Shown here piece after piece: positions 25,100 to 34,890 of a stretch of DNA of 64,000 bases (within the stretch, counting starts at the first letter, position 1; every line of letters begins with the position of its first letter). The notes under the pieces are model-generated. The model saw only the letters and a list, made by a program, of their open reading frames with translations. It was not told where the DNA came from and did not search any database. Location: NCBI GenBank assembly GCA_902610975.1, contig CACLXL010000001.1, positions 1 through 64,000 of the forward strand, written 5' to 3'. This DNA comes from an uncultured Pelagibacteraceae bacterium. Lineage in GTDB: Bacteria; Pseudomonadota; Alphaproteobacteria; Pelagibacterales; Pelagibacteraceae. The position numbers and the translations under genes were made by a program.

Positions 25100-26605
25100 T
25101 TAAAAGATGCCTTTACTACTTTTGGATTTATCTTTTATTGATGATTTTACCTCAACGTTTAAACCCATTAAATCTTTTGCTTGTAATTTCGGAAGATTTT
25201 GCACGCAATTTAAAAATCTATCCGACTCTTTTTTTGAAATAATGCCATCAGTTAAACTTTTAAATTTATTTATATATTCTTTACGCATAAAAGGTTTTTT
25301 GCCAGCTGGATGTGCATCTGCAACGTTAATTTCCTCTGATATTGTAGACCCATCTTTCATTGTGATAACCACTTTTCCACCAAAGCATTTATTTTTAGGG
25401 TTAGGATCATGATATTTTTCAGTCCATCTAGGATCTTCCTTAGTTGAAATTTTTTGCCAAAGTTCAACTGTACTTTTTCTTTGCGCTCTTTTAGGAGTAT
25501 AAGATTTGACATGGTGCCAAGCACCATCTTCTAGCGCTACTGCAAATATGTACATTATAGAATGATCTAAAGTTTCCCTACTTGCTTTTGGATCCATTTT
25601 TTGAGGATCGTTTGCTCCGGTGCCAATTACGTAGTGAGTATGATGACTTGTCTCAATTACAATATTTTCTATATCACCAACATTAATAATTTTTTTATTT
25701 AGACTTCTAGCTAGATCAATCAAAGCTTGGGATTGATATTCAGCCGAATGCTCTTTAGTGTAAGTTTCAAGTATCGCTCGCTTAGGCTCATTAATATTTG
25801 GTAATGGAACTGAGTATTCTTTATCTGGTCCAGATAAAACATAAGCTATAACACTATCTTCTCCCTCATAAATCGGTGAAGGGGCGCCCTCGCCTCTCAT
25901 GCATCTATCGACTGCCTCCACCGCAAGTTTACCTGCATGTGCTGGTGCAAACGCTTTCCAACTAGATATTTCTCCTTTTCGAGATTGTCTTGTAGAGACA
26001 GTAATATGTAATGCTTGTTGAACAGATTGATAAATAACATCTGTTTTTAAATTTAATAAACTCCCTATGCCGGCTGCAACACTTGGCCCTAAGTGAGCTA
26101 TATGATCAATTTTATGTTCATGTAAGCAAATACCTTTTACTAAGTTTACTTGCACCTCATAACCGGTAAGTATTCCTCTTATTAAATCTTTACCATTACA
26201 TCCCTTTTGTTGTGCAACTGCTAAGATTGCAGGAATATTATCACCTGGATGACTGTAATCCGCTGCTAAAAAAGTATCATGATAATCTAGTTCTCTCACA
26301 GCTGTTCCATTTGCCCACGCAGCCCACTCACAATCTACTTTAATTTTTTGATTTAAACCAAAAACTGTAGCACCTTTTTTTCTAGAATGAGCTAAAGCCA
26401 TTGCTCTTGCTGAAGTAACTGGTGCTCTATTAAAAGAGGCAATAGCTACTGATGCATTATCAATAATTCTATTAATTACCATATCAACTGCATCTTTATC
26501 TAATTTCGCTTGATCTGATGCAATCTCAGCAATTTTCCAAGCTAATTGATCTTCTTTTTTTAAATTTGATTTTGACGGATGAACTTTTACTTTTATATTT
26601 CTCAT
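25100..26605 (-). CDS. prpD: MmgE/PrpD family protein, probable 2-methylcitrate dehydratase
   Basis: 501 residues, full-length for PrpD. Typical blocks: [66 protein letters not shown] and [21 protein letters not shown]. It would dehydrate 2-methylcitrate in propionate oxidation. prpB and prpC are not in the window. It abuts the aconitase gene with no gap, which suits a shared tricarboxylate pathway because aconitase can complete the methylcitrate isomerisation. Confidence 0.9.
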   Translation of the reverse strand: MRNIKVKVHPSKSNLKKEDQLAWKIAEIASDQAKLDKDAVDMVINRIIDNASVAIASFNRAPVTSARAMALAHSRKKGATVFGLNQKIKVDCEWAAWANGTAVRELDYHDTFLAADYSHPGDNIPAILAVAQQKGCNGKDLIRGILTGYEVQVNLVKGICLHEHKIDHIAHLGPSVAAGIGSLLNLKTDVIYQSVQQALHITVSTRQSRKGEISSWKAFAPAHAGKLAVEAVDRCMRGEGAPSPIYEGEDSVIAYVLSGPDKEYSVPLPNINEPKRAILETYTKEHSAEYQSQALIDLARSLNKKIINVGDIENIVIETSHHTHYVIGTGANDPQKMDPKASRETLDHSIMYIFAVALEDGAWHHVKSYTPKRAQRKSTVELWQKISTKEDPRWTEKYHDPNPKNKCFGGKVVITMKDGSTISEEINVADAHPAGKKPFMRKEYINKFKSLTDGIISKKESDRFLNCVQNLPKLQAKDLMGLNVEVKSSIKDKSKSSKGIF

Positions 26606-29281
26606 TTAATTAGCAAGCATATTTCTTAAAACATACTGTAAAATTCCTCCGTTTTTGTAGTACTCCACTTCATTAGCAGTATCAATTCTACAAAGCATTG
26701 GAATTTTTTTGCTAGTTCCATCTTGATATTTAATTTCACAAGTCACCTCTTGTCTTGGCTTTACACCTTTATCAATATCTACAACTGAAACTAACTCTGC
26801 TCCTGTAATATTCAATTTTTTTCGATCAAAACCCTCTTTAAACTGTAAGGGTAATACACCCATTCCAATTAAATTTGATCTATGAATTCTCTCAAAACTT
26901 TCTGCTAAAACAGCTTTAATTCCTAAAAGTTTAGTCCCTTTTGCTGCCCAGTCCCTAGATGAACCTGTTCCATATTCTTTACCGGCAATTACAACTAAAT
27001 CATTTTTTCTTTTTTTATATTCCATTGCAGCTTCATAAACACTCATTACTTTTCCGTCTGGCTGCAAAGTTGTAAATCCACCTTCAGTACCAGGAGCCAT
27101 TTCATTTCTAATTTTTATATTTCCAAAAGTTCCTCTCATCATTACTTCATGATTTCCTCTTCTCGCGCCATAAGAGTTAAAATCTTTTTGTTGTATTTGA
27201 TGCTTCATAAAATAATCGCCAGTTGGACTTTCTTTTTTAATACTTCCTGCTGGTGAAATATGATCGGTAGTTACTGTGTCAGCTAATAATAAAAGAATTC
27301 TTGCATCATTAATTGGTTTAAAGCCTTCTGGTTTATCAGGTAAATCATCAAAAAATGGTGGTCTTTTTACATATGTAGAATTAGCTTCCCAGTTATAAAT
27401 ATCACTATCTGTTGTGTTGATAGCTTGCCATTCTTTAGGTCCTTTTGAGACATTTGAATATCTTTGTTTAAACATTTCTGCGTTTAAAGAACTTAACATC
27501 AAATCTTCAATTTCTTTATTACTTGGCCAAATATCTTTTAAGAAAACATCTTTTCCATTTTTATCTTTACCAAGTGGCGACTTGTACATATCAAAATTCA
27601 TATTACCTGACAGAGCATAAGCAACTACAAGTGGAGGTGAAGCTAAGTAATTAGCTTTTACATCTGGATTAATTCTTCCTTCAAAGTTCCTATTTCCAGA
27701 TAAAACTGAGACAGCATAAAGATCATTTTTATTTATTGCATCTGATATATTTTGATTTAAAGGTCCAGAGTTACCAATACAAGTTGTGCAGCCATAACCA
27801 ACTAAATTAAAACCAAGTTCATCTAAATATTTATTTAAACCTGCTTTTTCTAAATAGTCAGTTACAACTTGTGATCCGGGTGCAAGTGAAGTTTTTACCC
27901 ATGGCTTAACTTTTAATCCTTTTTCATATGCTTTCTTCGCTAAAAGGCCTGCACCGAGCATTACACTTGGATTCGAAGTGTTTGTGCAAGATGTTATCGC
28001 AGCAATAACAATATCACCATCTTTTATATTGAAGTCAGTACCTTCAACTTTAACTTCGATAGCTTTATCTCTTTTTGTATTTTCTCTGTAAACTTTTGCA
28101 AAAGCAGTTGAAGCCTCGGTAAGTAAAACTTTATCCTGGGGTCGTTTAGGTCCAGAAATGCTTGTTACTACACTGCTAACATCTAATGAAAGGGTATCAG
28201 TAAACATAACATCATTGCTTGCCCAAAGACCTTGTTCTTTTGAATATTTTTCAACTAAACTAATTGTTTCTTGATCTCTCCCTGACAATTTTAAATATTT
28301 AAGAGTTTCATCATCAACTGGAAAGAAACCACATGTAGCTCCATATTCAGGAGCCATGTTTGCAATTGTTGCTCTATCAGCTAAAGTTAAATTTTTTAAA
28401 CCCTCTCCGTAAAACTCAACAAATTTTCCAACTACACCTTTTTTTCTTAGCATTTCAACAATGATTAAAACTAAATCTGTTGCAGTTGTACCTTCTTTTA
28501 ATTTTCCTTTGAGCTCTACACCAACGACTTCTGGAATTAACATTGAAATAGGCTGGCCTAACATTGCTGCCTCGGCCTCTATTCCTCCAACACCCCAACC
28601 CAAGACTGATAAACCATTCACCATTGTTGTATGACTATCAGTTCCAACTAGAGTATCTGGATAAGCGTACAAATCATTTCCGCTTTTTGATGACCAAACA
28701 ACTTTAGACAAATATTCTAAATTTACTTGATGACAAATTCCTGTACCGGGTGGTACAACTCTAAAATTATCAAATGCTTTTTGCCCCCATTTTAAAAAAG
28801 AGTATCGTTCGCCATTTCTTGAAAATTCTCTCTCAACATTTTGATTAAATGATTTTCCTGATGCATACTCGTCAACCATCACGGAATGATCTATAACTAA
28901 ATCAACGGTAGATAATGGATTAATTTTGTCTGGATTTTTATTTTTATCTTTTACTGCGTCTCTCATAGCTGCTAGATCAGCAATCGCAGGAATTCCTGTA
29001 TAATCTTGTAACAAAGTACGTGCTGGTCTGTAAGCTATTTCAGTATTAGACTTTTTATTTTTTAACCATTCTTTAATTGCTAAAATTTGTTTTTTATCGA
29101 CAGTTAAATCATCTTCGTATCTTAGTAAATTTTCTAATAAAACTTTAAGAGACTTTGGTAGTTTTGCAATTCCATCTAAACCATTCTTTTCAGCTTTTTT
29201 TAAGTTGAAAATTTTATAATCTTTACCTGATGATGAAATATTATCTAACGATTTAAAGGAATTTTTACTATTAAATTTCAT
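26606..29281 (-). CDS. acnA: Aconitate hydratase A
   Basis: 891 residues, normal AcnA length. The Fe-S cysteines lie in AAITSCTNTSNPSVM and GYGCTTCIGNSGPL. Substrate-binding blocks GTDSHTTMVNGLSVLGWGVGG and GKEYGTGSSRDWAAKG are intact, as is DYTGIPAIADLAAMRD. Isomerises citrate to isocitrate in the TCA cycle and possibly serves methylcitrate metabolism with the adjacent PrpD. It starts 3 nt after the LysE-family gene stop. Confidence 0.97.
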   Translation of the reverse strand: MKFNSKNSFKSLDNISSSGKDYKIFNLKKAEKNGLDGIAKLPKSLKVLLENLLRYEDDLTVDKKQILAIKEWLKNKKSNTEIAYRPARTLLQDYTGIPAIADLAAMRDAVKDKNKNPDKINPLSTVDLVIDHSVMVDEYASGKSFNQNVEREFSRNGERYSFLKWGQKAFDNFRVVPPGTGICHQVNLEYLSKVVWSSKSGNDLYAYPDTLVGTDSHTTMVNGLSVLGWGVGGIEAEAAMLGQPISMLIPEVVGVELKGKLKEGTTATDLVLIIVEMLRKKGVVGKFVEFYGEGLKNLTLADRATIANMAPEYGATCGFFPVDDETLKYLKLSGRDQETISLVEKYSKEQGLWASNDVMFTDTLSLDVSSVVTSISGPKRPQDKVLLTEASTAFAKVYRENTKRDKAIEVKVEGTDFNIKDGDIVIAAITSCTNTSNPSVMLGAGLLAKKAYEKGLKVKPWVKTSLAPGSQVVTDYLEKAGLNKYLDELGFNLVGYGCTTCIGNSGPLNQNISDAINKNDLYAVSVLSGNRNFEGRINPDVKANYLASPPLVVAYALSGNMNFDMYKSPLGKDKNGKDVFLKDIWPSNKEIEDLMLSSLNAEMFKQRYSNVSKGPKEWQAINTTDSDIYNWEANSTYVKRPPFFDDLPDKPEGFKPINDARILLLLADTVTTDHISPAGSIKKESPTGDYFMKHQIQQKDFNSYGARRGNHEVMMRGTFGNIKIRNEMAPGTEGGFTTLQPDGKVMSVYEAAMEYKKRKNDLVVIAGKEYGTGSSRDWAAKGTKLLGIKAVLAESFERIHRSNLIGMGVLPLQFKEGFDRKKLNITGAELVSVVDIDKGVKPRQEVTCEIKYQDGTSKKIPMLCRIDTANEVEYYKNGGILQYVLRNMLAN

Positions 29282-29284
29282 GCG

Positions 29285-29872
29285 CTATACATAGAACAAA
29301 ATCACACAAACGATAAGTAAAAAAGACATTGTGTAATTAAAATTCTTAATAAATTTATCACTTGTGGCGAATTTTCTCATGTATTTACCCATTAAACACC
29401 AAGCTGTTTGGCTGCCAACAGCCATCAAAAACCAAACAAATGTTAAAACAATTGAGTCTCTTAAATAATTATTTTGTGTATCAATGAATAAAGAAATTGA
29501 GGTTAGTCCAACTATAATGCTTTTAGGATTTACAAATTGAAACCAAAAAGTATTCAAAAAAGTAACTGGTTTTGGATCAATTTTTTTATCTTTTGTTTGT
29601 CCTGCAAAAGATAATTTGCATGCCATATATAACAAGTAAATAGATCCTAATATTTTAATTGTAGTTTGAATAAATGCATACTTTTGAAAAATAGCTCCAG
29701 AAGTTAGTTGCAAAAGAATAATTAAAAGCGTCCATCCAATTATAACTCCTAGCATTGTAGGAATGGCTTTTCTAAATCCAAAATTAAAAGCTGTATAAGA
29801 TGTCATAATATTATTTGGCCCAGGAGAAAACGCGGTTGCAATACCAAATAAGATTAATGGAAAAAGTTGCAT
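29285..29872 (-). CDS. LysE family exporter
   Basis: 195 residues with six predicted spans. Starts FPLILFGIATAFSPGPNNIM, the LysE/RhtB signature with SPGPNN. Exports amino acids or similar compounds; substrate not readable. It lies 6 nt after the cytochrome c-type gene and 3 nt before acnA on the same strand. A second LysE-type gene with altered signature (SPGPPR) is at about 50.1-50.7 kb. Confidence 0.88.
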   Translation of the reverse strand: MQLFPLILFGIATAFSPGPNNIMTSYTAFNFGFRKAIPTMLGVIIGWTLLIILLQLTSGAIFQKYAFIQTTIKILGSIYLLYMACKLSFAGQTKDKKIDPKPVTFLNTFWFQFVNPKSIIVGLTSISLFIDTQNNYLRDSIVLTFVWFLMAVGSQTAWCLMGKYMRKFATSDKFIKNFNYTMSFLLIVCVILFYV

Positions 29873-29878
29873 TTAGAT

Positions 29879-30328
29879 TTAATGAGGCGCTCTAAACTTA
29901 CTATGACAAGCCGAACAATTACTCCACATCATCTCTTTCTGCGCTGCTCTTAGATCTTCAGCAGTCTCAATAGCTTTGGCAAGTTTAATCATATCATCTG
30001 ATGCTTTTTTCATTAGAGCATTAAATTCATCTTTATTTTCCCAAATGCTCGGTAGTGCTCCTGTTTTAAACCCCTCTTTTGCATTTTCAGGAAAATAATC
30101 TAATAATTTTATATAATTATCTGAAATTTTTTTCATTAAAGGTTTTGCCTCCTCAATTCTTTTAGATTTCAGTAATATAGATATTTTTTTAGCATTTTGA
30201 TAATTTTCGCTAAACATTGCTTTCCTGCCTTTTATAATTTCTTCTACAGTTTGAGCATTGGCAGAAAAAGGAAAGGTTAAAGAAAAAATAATAATAAGTG
30301 TTTTTATTATTTTTATCTTTTGCATCAT
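29879..30328 (-). CDS. Class II cytochrome c (cytochrome c'-like), exported
   Basis: 149 residues with a signal peptide (FSLTFPFSANAQ). The mature part is a four-helix bundle and the haem motif CSACH is at residues 138-142 near the C-terminus, as in cytochrome c' proteins rather than class I. It would sit in the periplasm, with haem loaded by a cytochrome maturation system outside the window (ccdA is at 52.6 kb). It lies 4 nt after the DUF411 gene. Confidence 0.85.
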   Translation of the reverse strand: MMQKIKIIKTLIIIFSLTFPFSANAQTVEEIIKGRKAMFSENYQNAKKISILLKSKRIEEAKPLMKKISDNYIKLLDYFPENAKEGFKTGALPSIWENKDEFNALMKKASDDMIKLAKAIETAEDLRAAQKEMMWSNCSACHSKFRAPH

Positions 30329-30332
30329 AAAT

Positions 30333-30815
30333 TTATATTGTCATGAATACTGAAGATTTCCCATCTTTAAGTTGATAAATAACATAAGGCTCATCTTTAT
30401 CACCTGGCATTCCTGGTGTGCCAATCGGCATTCCAGGTAAAGCTATACCATCAATATCTGGTTGCTCTTTTAATAATTTATTTACTGCTTCAAGCGGGAC
30501 ATGTCCTTCAATAAAGTATTTACCCATAATAGTAGTATGACAAGACTGCATTTCTACCGGAATATTATATTTTTGTTTTATTGTTTGAAGGCTTCTCATA
30601 TCTGTTTGTTTTACTTTGAATTTTTCTTCTTCTAAAAATAAAACATACCCATAACAACATCCGCATGAAGGTGTCTTAAAAACTTCAACAAATTGTTTAT
30701 TGTTAATATTTGCTAAAGCTTCTTTTTTATCTGTGACAAAATTAAAGATATAAAATGCGGAGAATAATACTACTGTTAAGACAATGAATTTAGATATGGT
30801 GTTTTTAAATGACAT
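30333..30815 (-). CDS. DUF411 (CopG-like) metal-binding protein
   Basis: 160 residues with an N-terminal membrane anchor or signal (FIVLTVVLFSAFYIFNFV). The DUF411 core shows TPSCGCCYGY, MQSCHTTIMGKYFIEGHVP and GIALPGMPIGTPGMPG. The CxCC plus later Cys, His and Met are suited to copper. Related proteins (CopG) act in periplasmic copper handling. It is the first gene of a run into the c-type cytochrome and is divergent from a cytochrome b561 gene 18 nt away. Confidence 0.88.
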   Translation of the reverse strand: MSFKNTISKFIVLTVVLFSAFYIFNFVTDKKEALANINNKQFVEVFKTPSCGCCYGYVLFLEEEKFKVKQTDMRSLQTIKQKYNIPVEMQSCHTTIMGKYFIEGHVPLEAVNKLLKEQPDIDGIALPGMPIGTPGMPGDKDEPYVIYQLKDGKSSVFMTI

Positions 30816-30833
30816 ATTTAATTATAATTAAGA

Positions 30834-31364
30834 ATGAAAATTTTTAACAGTCAAAAGGAATATGGGCTATTGGCCAAATTGTTCCACTGGGTTACATTTA
30901 TTGTCTTAATAGCCCAAGTTCCTTTTGGATTTTATTTAGTAGGGCTTGAATTCTCTGATAAAAGAATTGAACTTGAAAATATACATATCCTAGTTGGAAT
31001 AACCGTTTTCTATCTTACTTTGTTTAGACTAATTTGGAAATTTTTTAACCCAAGTCCATCTGAAACTAAAAGTTTTTTTAAAGGCCAAGTATTTATCGGG
31101 AAGGCTAATCATTTCTTACTTTATTTAAGTATTTTTACTATAACTGTTTCTGGCATTCTTAAAAAACTTTATATGGGAGAAACACTTAATTTTATTTTTT
31201 TTAAATATGGATTTGAGAAAGATAATTTTGTTTTAGCTGATGCTAATTACCAAGTTCACATTTACGCTAATTACTTCTTATTAGCACTTGTAAGTCTGCA
31301 TATACTTGCAGTGATTGTTCATCATTTTATTTTTAAGGATAAAATCTTAAACAAAATTACTTAG
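30834..31364 (+). CDS. Cytochrome b561 family membrane protein
   Basis: 176 residues with four spans. Haem-ligand His candidates lie in LAKLFHWVTF, LENIHILVG, QVHIYANYF and SLHILAVIVHHFIF, the pattern of bacterial b561 di-haem proteins. These move electrons from the quinone pool or act as superoxide:quinone oxidoreductases. Its 3' end overlaps the convergent DUF4396 gene by 4 nt. Confidence 0.88.
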   Translation: MKIFNSQKEYGLLAKLFHWVTFIVLIAQVPFGFYLVGLEFSDKRIELENIHILVGITVFYLTLFRLIWKFFNPSPSETKSFFKGQVFIGKANHFLLYLSIFTITVSGILKKLYMGETLNFIFFKYGFEKDNFVLADANYQVHIYANYFLLALVSLHILAVIVHHFIFKDKILNKIT

Positions 31365-31798
31365 TGGCAAGCTTCATTAAATTTTTTAAGTCTCCAATAA
31401 TTATATGGCCAAGGTGTAACAAAACCAACAGCTAACATTATCGGCACAACCCACCAAGTTAAAATAGCTCCACCTGTAAGAAAATAATCAGTAGCATTCA
31501 TAGCAACTTCCATACTTACCATTGAGATTAAACTCATTCCAACAGCTGTTTTAAAAGCTAACTTTAAAGAAAAATTTTGTCTTAATAAGATAATTGTTTC
31601 TAAAATAATGCTTGTAATAATCCCATTGATTATAGCTAGAACCATGATTGCTAAAACAGGAAAGGGAATTTTAGTTAATTGAAAAAATAAAATAGTTCCA
31701 AAATCACCAATAGAACATCCAAGTAAACACCAAAATGTATTTTTTGCACTTCTAGACCAAGTGTGTTTACAGCTCCAATTAAATGTTTCAGAACTCAT
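31361..31798 (-). CDS. DUF4396 family membrane protein
   Basis: 145 residues with about four spans. W-rich N-terminus (FNWSCKHTWSRSAKNTFWCLLGCSIGD), MVSMEVAMNATDYFLTGG and MLAVGFVTPWPYNYWRLKKFNEACH are the DUF4396 conserved blocks. Cys, His and Met residues in the spans may bind metal. Related proteins occur near copper-handling genes, in line with DUF411 nearby. It overlaps the csaA start by 1 nt. Confidence 0.82.
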   Translation of the reverse strand: MSSETFNWSCKHTWSRSAKNTFWCLLGCSIGDFGTILFFQLTKIPFPVLAIMVLAIINGIITSIILETIILLRQNFSLKLAFKTAVGMSLISMVSMEVAMNATDYFLTGGAILTWWVVPIMLAVGFVTPWPYNYWRLKKFNEACH

Positions 31799-32133
31799 TA
31801 TGCAATATCTAAACCATTATCAGTTTTCTGAGATGGGTGCACTAGGACAACTTTTCCGTCTTTTTCTATAGCTCCAAGCACTAAAACTTCTGATACAAAG
31901 CCAGCTATATTTTTTGTCGGAAAATTACAAACTCCAATTACTTGTTTTCCCACTAAATTTTCAGGAGTGTAATAGTGAGTAATCTGCGCTGAAGATTGTT
32001 TAATCCCAATTTCTTTTCCAAAATCTACCTTAACTACTAATGAAGGTTTTCTTGCTTTTTCATTTACTTTTACTTCTAAGACAGTACCGACTTTAATTTG
32101 TACTTTTTTAAAATCATCATAAGTTATTTCCAT
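31798..32133 (-). CDS. csaA: CsaA-like tRNA-binding-fold chaperone
   Basis: 111 residues, the exact CsaA size. VQIKVGTVLEVKVNEKARKPSLVVKV-type start, EIGIKQSSAQIT, VGKQVIGVCNFPTKNIAGF and EVLVLG match CsaA, an OB-fold (EMAP/TRBD) protein reported to act as a secretion-related chaperone. It follows a strong terminator after livK and starts a short pair with DUF4396. Confidence 0.9.
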   Translation of the reverse strand: MEITYDDFKKVQIKVGTVLEVKVNEKARKPSLVVKVDFGKEIGIKQSSAQITHYYTPENLVGKQVIGVCNFPTKNIAGFVSEVLVLGAIEKDGKVVLVHPSQKTDNGLDIA

Positions 32134-32151
32134 AAATTCCTTTCTATAAAT

Positions 32152-32177
32152 AAAAAAGGGGGCCTAAGCCCCCTTTT
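32152..32177 (-). terminator. Intrinsic terminator after livK (system 1)
   Basis: On the minus strand, an A-tract and GGGGGC pair across a CTAA-type loop with GCCCCC, then a run of six U. The symmetric A/T flanks make it able to work in both directions. It separates the livK gene (stop at 32198) from csaA. Confidence 0.9.
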
Positions 32178-32197
32178 AAATTAGTTAAGCAATCGAA

Positions 32198-33301
32198 TTA
32201 CAGTTCTTTGTAATTACCTTTGCTCCACTCATAAAATACGTAACCTGGTAAGCTCACGTCACCTTTTTTATCAAAGCTTAATGAACCAATTACAGTATCA
32301 AACTTACCTTTTCTCATTACTTTAAGAACTTTAGCAGGGTCGTTTGATCCAGCTTGGTTAGCAGCTTGTTCAAATACTTGTAACGCAGCGTATGAGTAAA
32401 GAACATAACCTTCTGGTTCAATACCAGCAGCTTTAAATTCTTTTACAACATCTGCAGCCGCAGGATTATTTCTTGGATCTGGAGAGAAAGTCATTAACGT
32501 ACCTTCACCTGCATCACCTGTAATATCCCAATATTCAGCTGTAACTAAAGCGTCACCACTGATTAATTTAGTTTTCATACCTTGGTCTCTCATTTGTCTA
32601 ACGATCAAACCACCTTCTGTGTGGTAACCACCAAGATAAACTGCATCGATGTTATTAGATTTTAGTTTCGAAACTAAAGCAGAGTAATCTTTTTCACCTG
32701 CTGTATAAGCTTCGTACATAGCTTCTTTAAGGCCAGCTTTCTTCATATTTTTTCTAGTCGCATCTGCTAAACCTTTTCCGTAAGCAGTTTTGTCATGAAG
32801 AATAGCTACTTTTTTACCTTTATAGTTATCAGCTAAGAATTTACCAGCTACTTCACCTTGCTGGTCATCTCGACCACAAACTCTAAAAGTATATTTACCA
32901 CCTTTATCCGTTAACGCTGGATTTGTTGAAGCTGGTGAAACTTGAATAATTCCTTCTTCATTGTAAACCGCAGAAGCTGGAATTGAAGAACCAGAGCAGA
33001 AGTGACCTGCAACATAAGCTACTCCTTGACCAGCAAATTTGTTGGCTACAGCTACAGCTTGTTTAGGATCGCAAGCATCGTCTCCAATTTCTAATTTAAC
33101 TTTCTCACCATTAATTCCGCCTTTTTTATTAACGTGCTTTAACCACATTTCAGCTCCAGCTTTTAACTGAGAACCAAATGAAGCGTACTGACCAGACATA
33201 GGTCCAGCAGAAGCAACGACAACGTCAGCTTTAGCTGATACTGTTGCAAGCATTAATGTTCCGGCAATTAATGAAAGAAGTTTATTAAACATTCTAAACA
33301 T
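32198..33301 (-). CDS. livK: Branched-chain-type amino acid ABC transporter, periplasmic binding protein (system 1)
   Basis: 367 residues with a signal peptide ending in SAKA. Mature protein starts DVVVASAGPMSGQYASFGSQ, a LivJ/LivK-type fold, with KLEIGDDACDPKQAVAVANKF and VAGHFCSGSSIPAS. It binds amino acids in the periplasm for LivHMGF encoded just upstream. Unlike system 2, the binding protein is the last gene. A strong SD (AAAGGGAAATA) and an ATTAATTAATTAAT-containing leader precede the ATG, and a terminator follows. Confidence 0.93.
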   Translation of the reverse strand: MFRMFNKLLSLIAGTLMLATVSAKADVVVASAGPMSGQYASFGSQLKAGAEMWLKHVNKKGGINGEKVKLEIGDDACDPKQAVAVANKFAGQGVAYVAGHFCSGSSIPASAVYNEEGIIQVSPASTNPALTDKGGKYTFRVCGRDDQQGEVAGKFLADNYKGKKVAILHDKTAYGKGLADATRKNMKKAGLKEAMYEAYTAGEKDYSALVSKLKSNNIDAVYLGGYHTEGGLIVRQMRDQGMKTKLISGDALVTAEYWDITGDAGEGTLMTFSPDPRNNPAAADVVKEFKAAGIEPEGYVLYSYAALQVFEQAANQAGSNDPAKVLKVMRKGKFDTVIGSLSFDKKGDVSLPGYVFYEWSKGNYKEL

Positions 33302-33379
33302 ATTATTTCCCTTTGTTATTAATTAATTAATTATTGATATTGAACACCTTAAATATGAACTTGTAAATATGAAAAAAAC

Positions 33380-34099
33380 TTAATTTTTTGTCCCACCCTC
33401 GAGGTAGGCTGCTTGAATATCTTTGTTTTTAAGTAGGTCTTGACCAGAACCCATAATGGTAACTTTGCCATTAACTAAAACATAGGCACGATCTGCTAAC
33501 TCTAGTGCTTTTTTTGCATTTTGCTCAACTAGAAAAATAGTAACATTTTTTTCTTTATTAATATTTTTTATTGAGGCAAATATTTGATTTACCAGTTTTG
33601 GGGCTATCCCTAAAGAAGGTTCATCTAAGAGTAATACTTTTGGTTTACTCATTAGCGCTCTACCTATTGCCAGCATTTGTTGCTCTCCTCCAGATAATGT
33701 TCCCCCTCTTTGTGTTTTTCTGTCACTTAATACTGGAAATAAGTCATACACTTCTTTGATATCTGTCTCAAAATGTTTGCCTAGTTCATTTGTGTAAGCA
33801 CCTAATCTTAAATTTTCTTCAACAGTTAATCTTGAAAATATTCTTCTTCCTTCAGGGACTTGGCATATCCCTAGATCAACTATTTTATGTGGATCTCTGT
33901 TTTCAATTCTCTCACCATTAAAAGTTATGTTTCCATTTCTAGCTTTGTTAACACCACTTATGGTCATTAATAAAGTAGACTTACCGGCGCCATTTGAACC
34001 TATTAGAGAAACTATTTCCCCATCGTTAACGTCTATGTCAACTCCTCTCAGGGCTTGTATTTTTCCATAGAATGTTTCGACGTTTGAAATTTTAAGCAT
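33380..34099 (-). CDS. livF: Branched-chain amino acid ABC transporter ATPase LivF (system 1)
   Basis: 239 residues. Walker A GSNGAGKST, Q-loop in CQVPEGRRIFSRLTVEENL, signature LSGGEQQ, Walker B LLLDEPSLG and a switch His region (FLVEQNA) are intact. Starts LKISNVETFYGKIQALRGV, typical of LivF. Partner of LivG; overlaps livG by 1 nt. The 78 nt after its stop contain the leader of livK. Confidence 0.95.
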   Translation of the reverse strand: MLKISNVETFYGKIQALRGVDIDVNDGEIVSLIGSNGAGKSTLLMTISGVNKARNGNITFNGERIENRDPHKIVDLGICQVPEGRRIFSRLTVEENLRLGAYTNELGKHFETDIKEVYDLFPVLSDRKTQRGGTLSGGEQQMLAIGRALMSKPKVLLLDEPSLGIAPKLVNQIFASIKNINKEKNVTIFLVEQNAKKALELADRAYVLVNGKVTIMGSGQDLLKNKDIQAAYLEGGTKN

Positions 34100-34890
34100 T
34101 ATTCATCTACTCCTAGATATGCCTCAATTACTTCTTTACTTTTTTTTGTTTGCTCAGCAGTTCCTTCAAATATTTTTTTTCCATAATTCAATACTACAAC
34201 GTGGTCGGAAATACCCATCACAACGCTCATGTCATGCTCTATTAATAAAATTCCTGTTTTTTTTTCAGTTTTAATAAATTTTAAAAGTTTATTTAGTTCT
34301 GCTGACTCTTTTGGATTAAGTCCGGCTGCCGGTTCATCTAAACATAAGAGTTTAGGTTCAATACACATCGCTCTCACAATTTCTAATTTTCGTTGATCTC
34401 CATATGGTAGATCTCCTGCGTTATCATCAGCTCTATGAGTCAATCCTATAATGTCTAACCAATACTTTGCTTTATTCACCGCTAATTGTTCTTTATCTCT
34501 ATAGGATTTTAAATTAAGTAAGCCATAAAGTGAGTATCCTGAAGCAATCATTAACTCATTGTGTTGAGCAACTAAAAGATTTTCTAATACGGACATTGCT
34601 GGAAACAATCTTATATTTTGAAAAGTTCTAGCTACTTTTGCTACATGAGCTATCTTAAAATCAGTGTACTTTCTTAAGGAAACTTTATTGTCAGCCTGAT
34701 GTAAATACATCTGGCCAGTTGTCGGTTTATAAAAACCTGTTAAGCAATTGAAGACTGTAGTTTTTCCAGCTCCATTAGGACCGATAATAGAAGTGATTTG
34801 ATTTTTTTTTGCATCAAAACTTAAATTGTCTATTGCAATTAGACCACCAAATTTCATTGTCAATTTTTCAACTGATAATAAATTGCTCAC
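34099..34890 (-). CDS. livG: Branched-chain amino acid ABC transporter ATPase LivG (system 1)
   Basis: 263 residues. Walker A GPNGAGKTT, LivG-type ARTFQNIRLFPAMSVLENLLVA, an altered signature LPYGDQRKLEI, and Walker B LCLDEPAAGLNP. Larger than LivF because of the insert GLLNLKSYRDKEQLAVNKA. Overlaps livM by 4 nt and livF by 1 nt. Confidence 0.95.
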   Translation of the reverse strand: MSNLLSVEKLTMKFGGLIAIDNLSFDAKKNQITSIIGPNGAGKTTVFNCLTGFYKPTTGQMYLHQADNKVSLRKYTDFKIAHVAKVARTFQNIRLFPAMSVLENLLVAQHNELMIASGYSLYGLLNLKSYRDKEQLAVNKAKYWLDIIGLTHRADDNAGDLPYGDQRKLEIVRAMCIEPKLLCLDEPAAGLNPKESAELNKLLKFIKTEKKTGILLIEHDMSVVMGISDHVVVLNYGKKIFEGTAEQTKKSKEVIEAYLGVDE

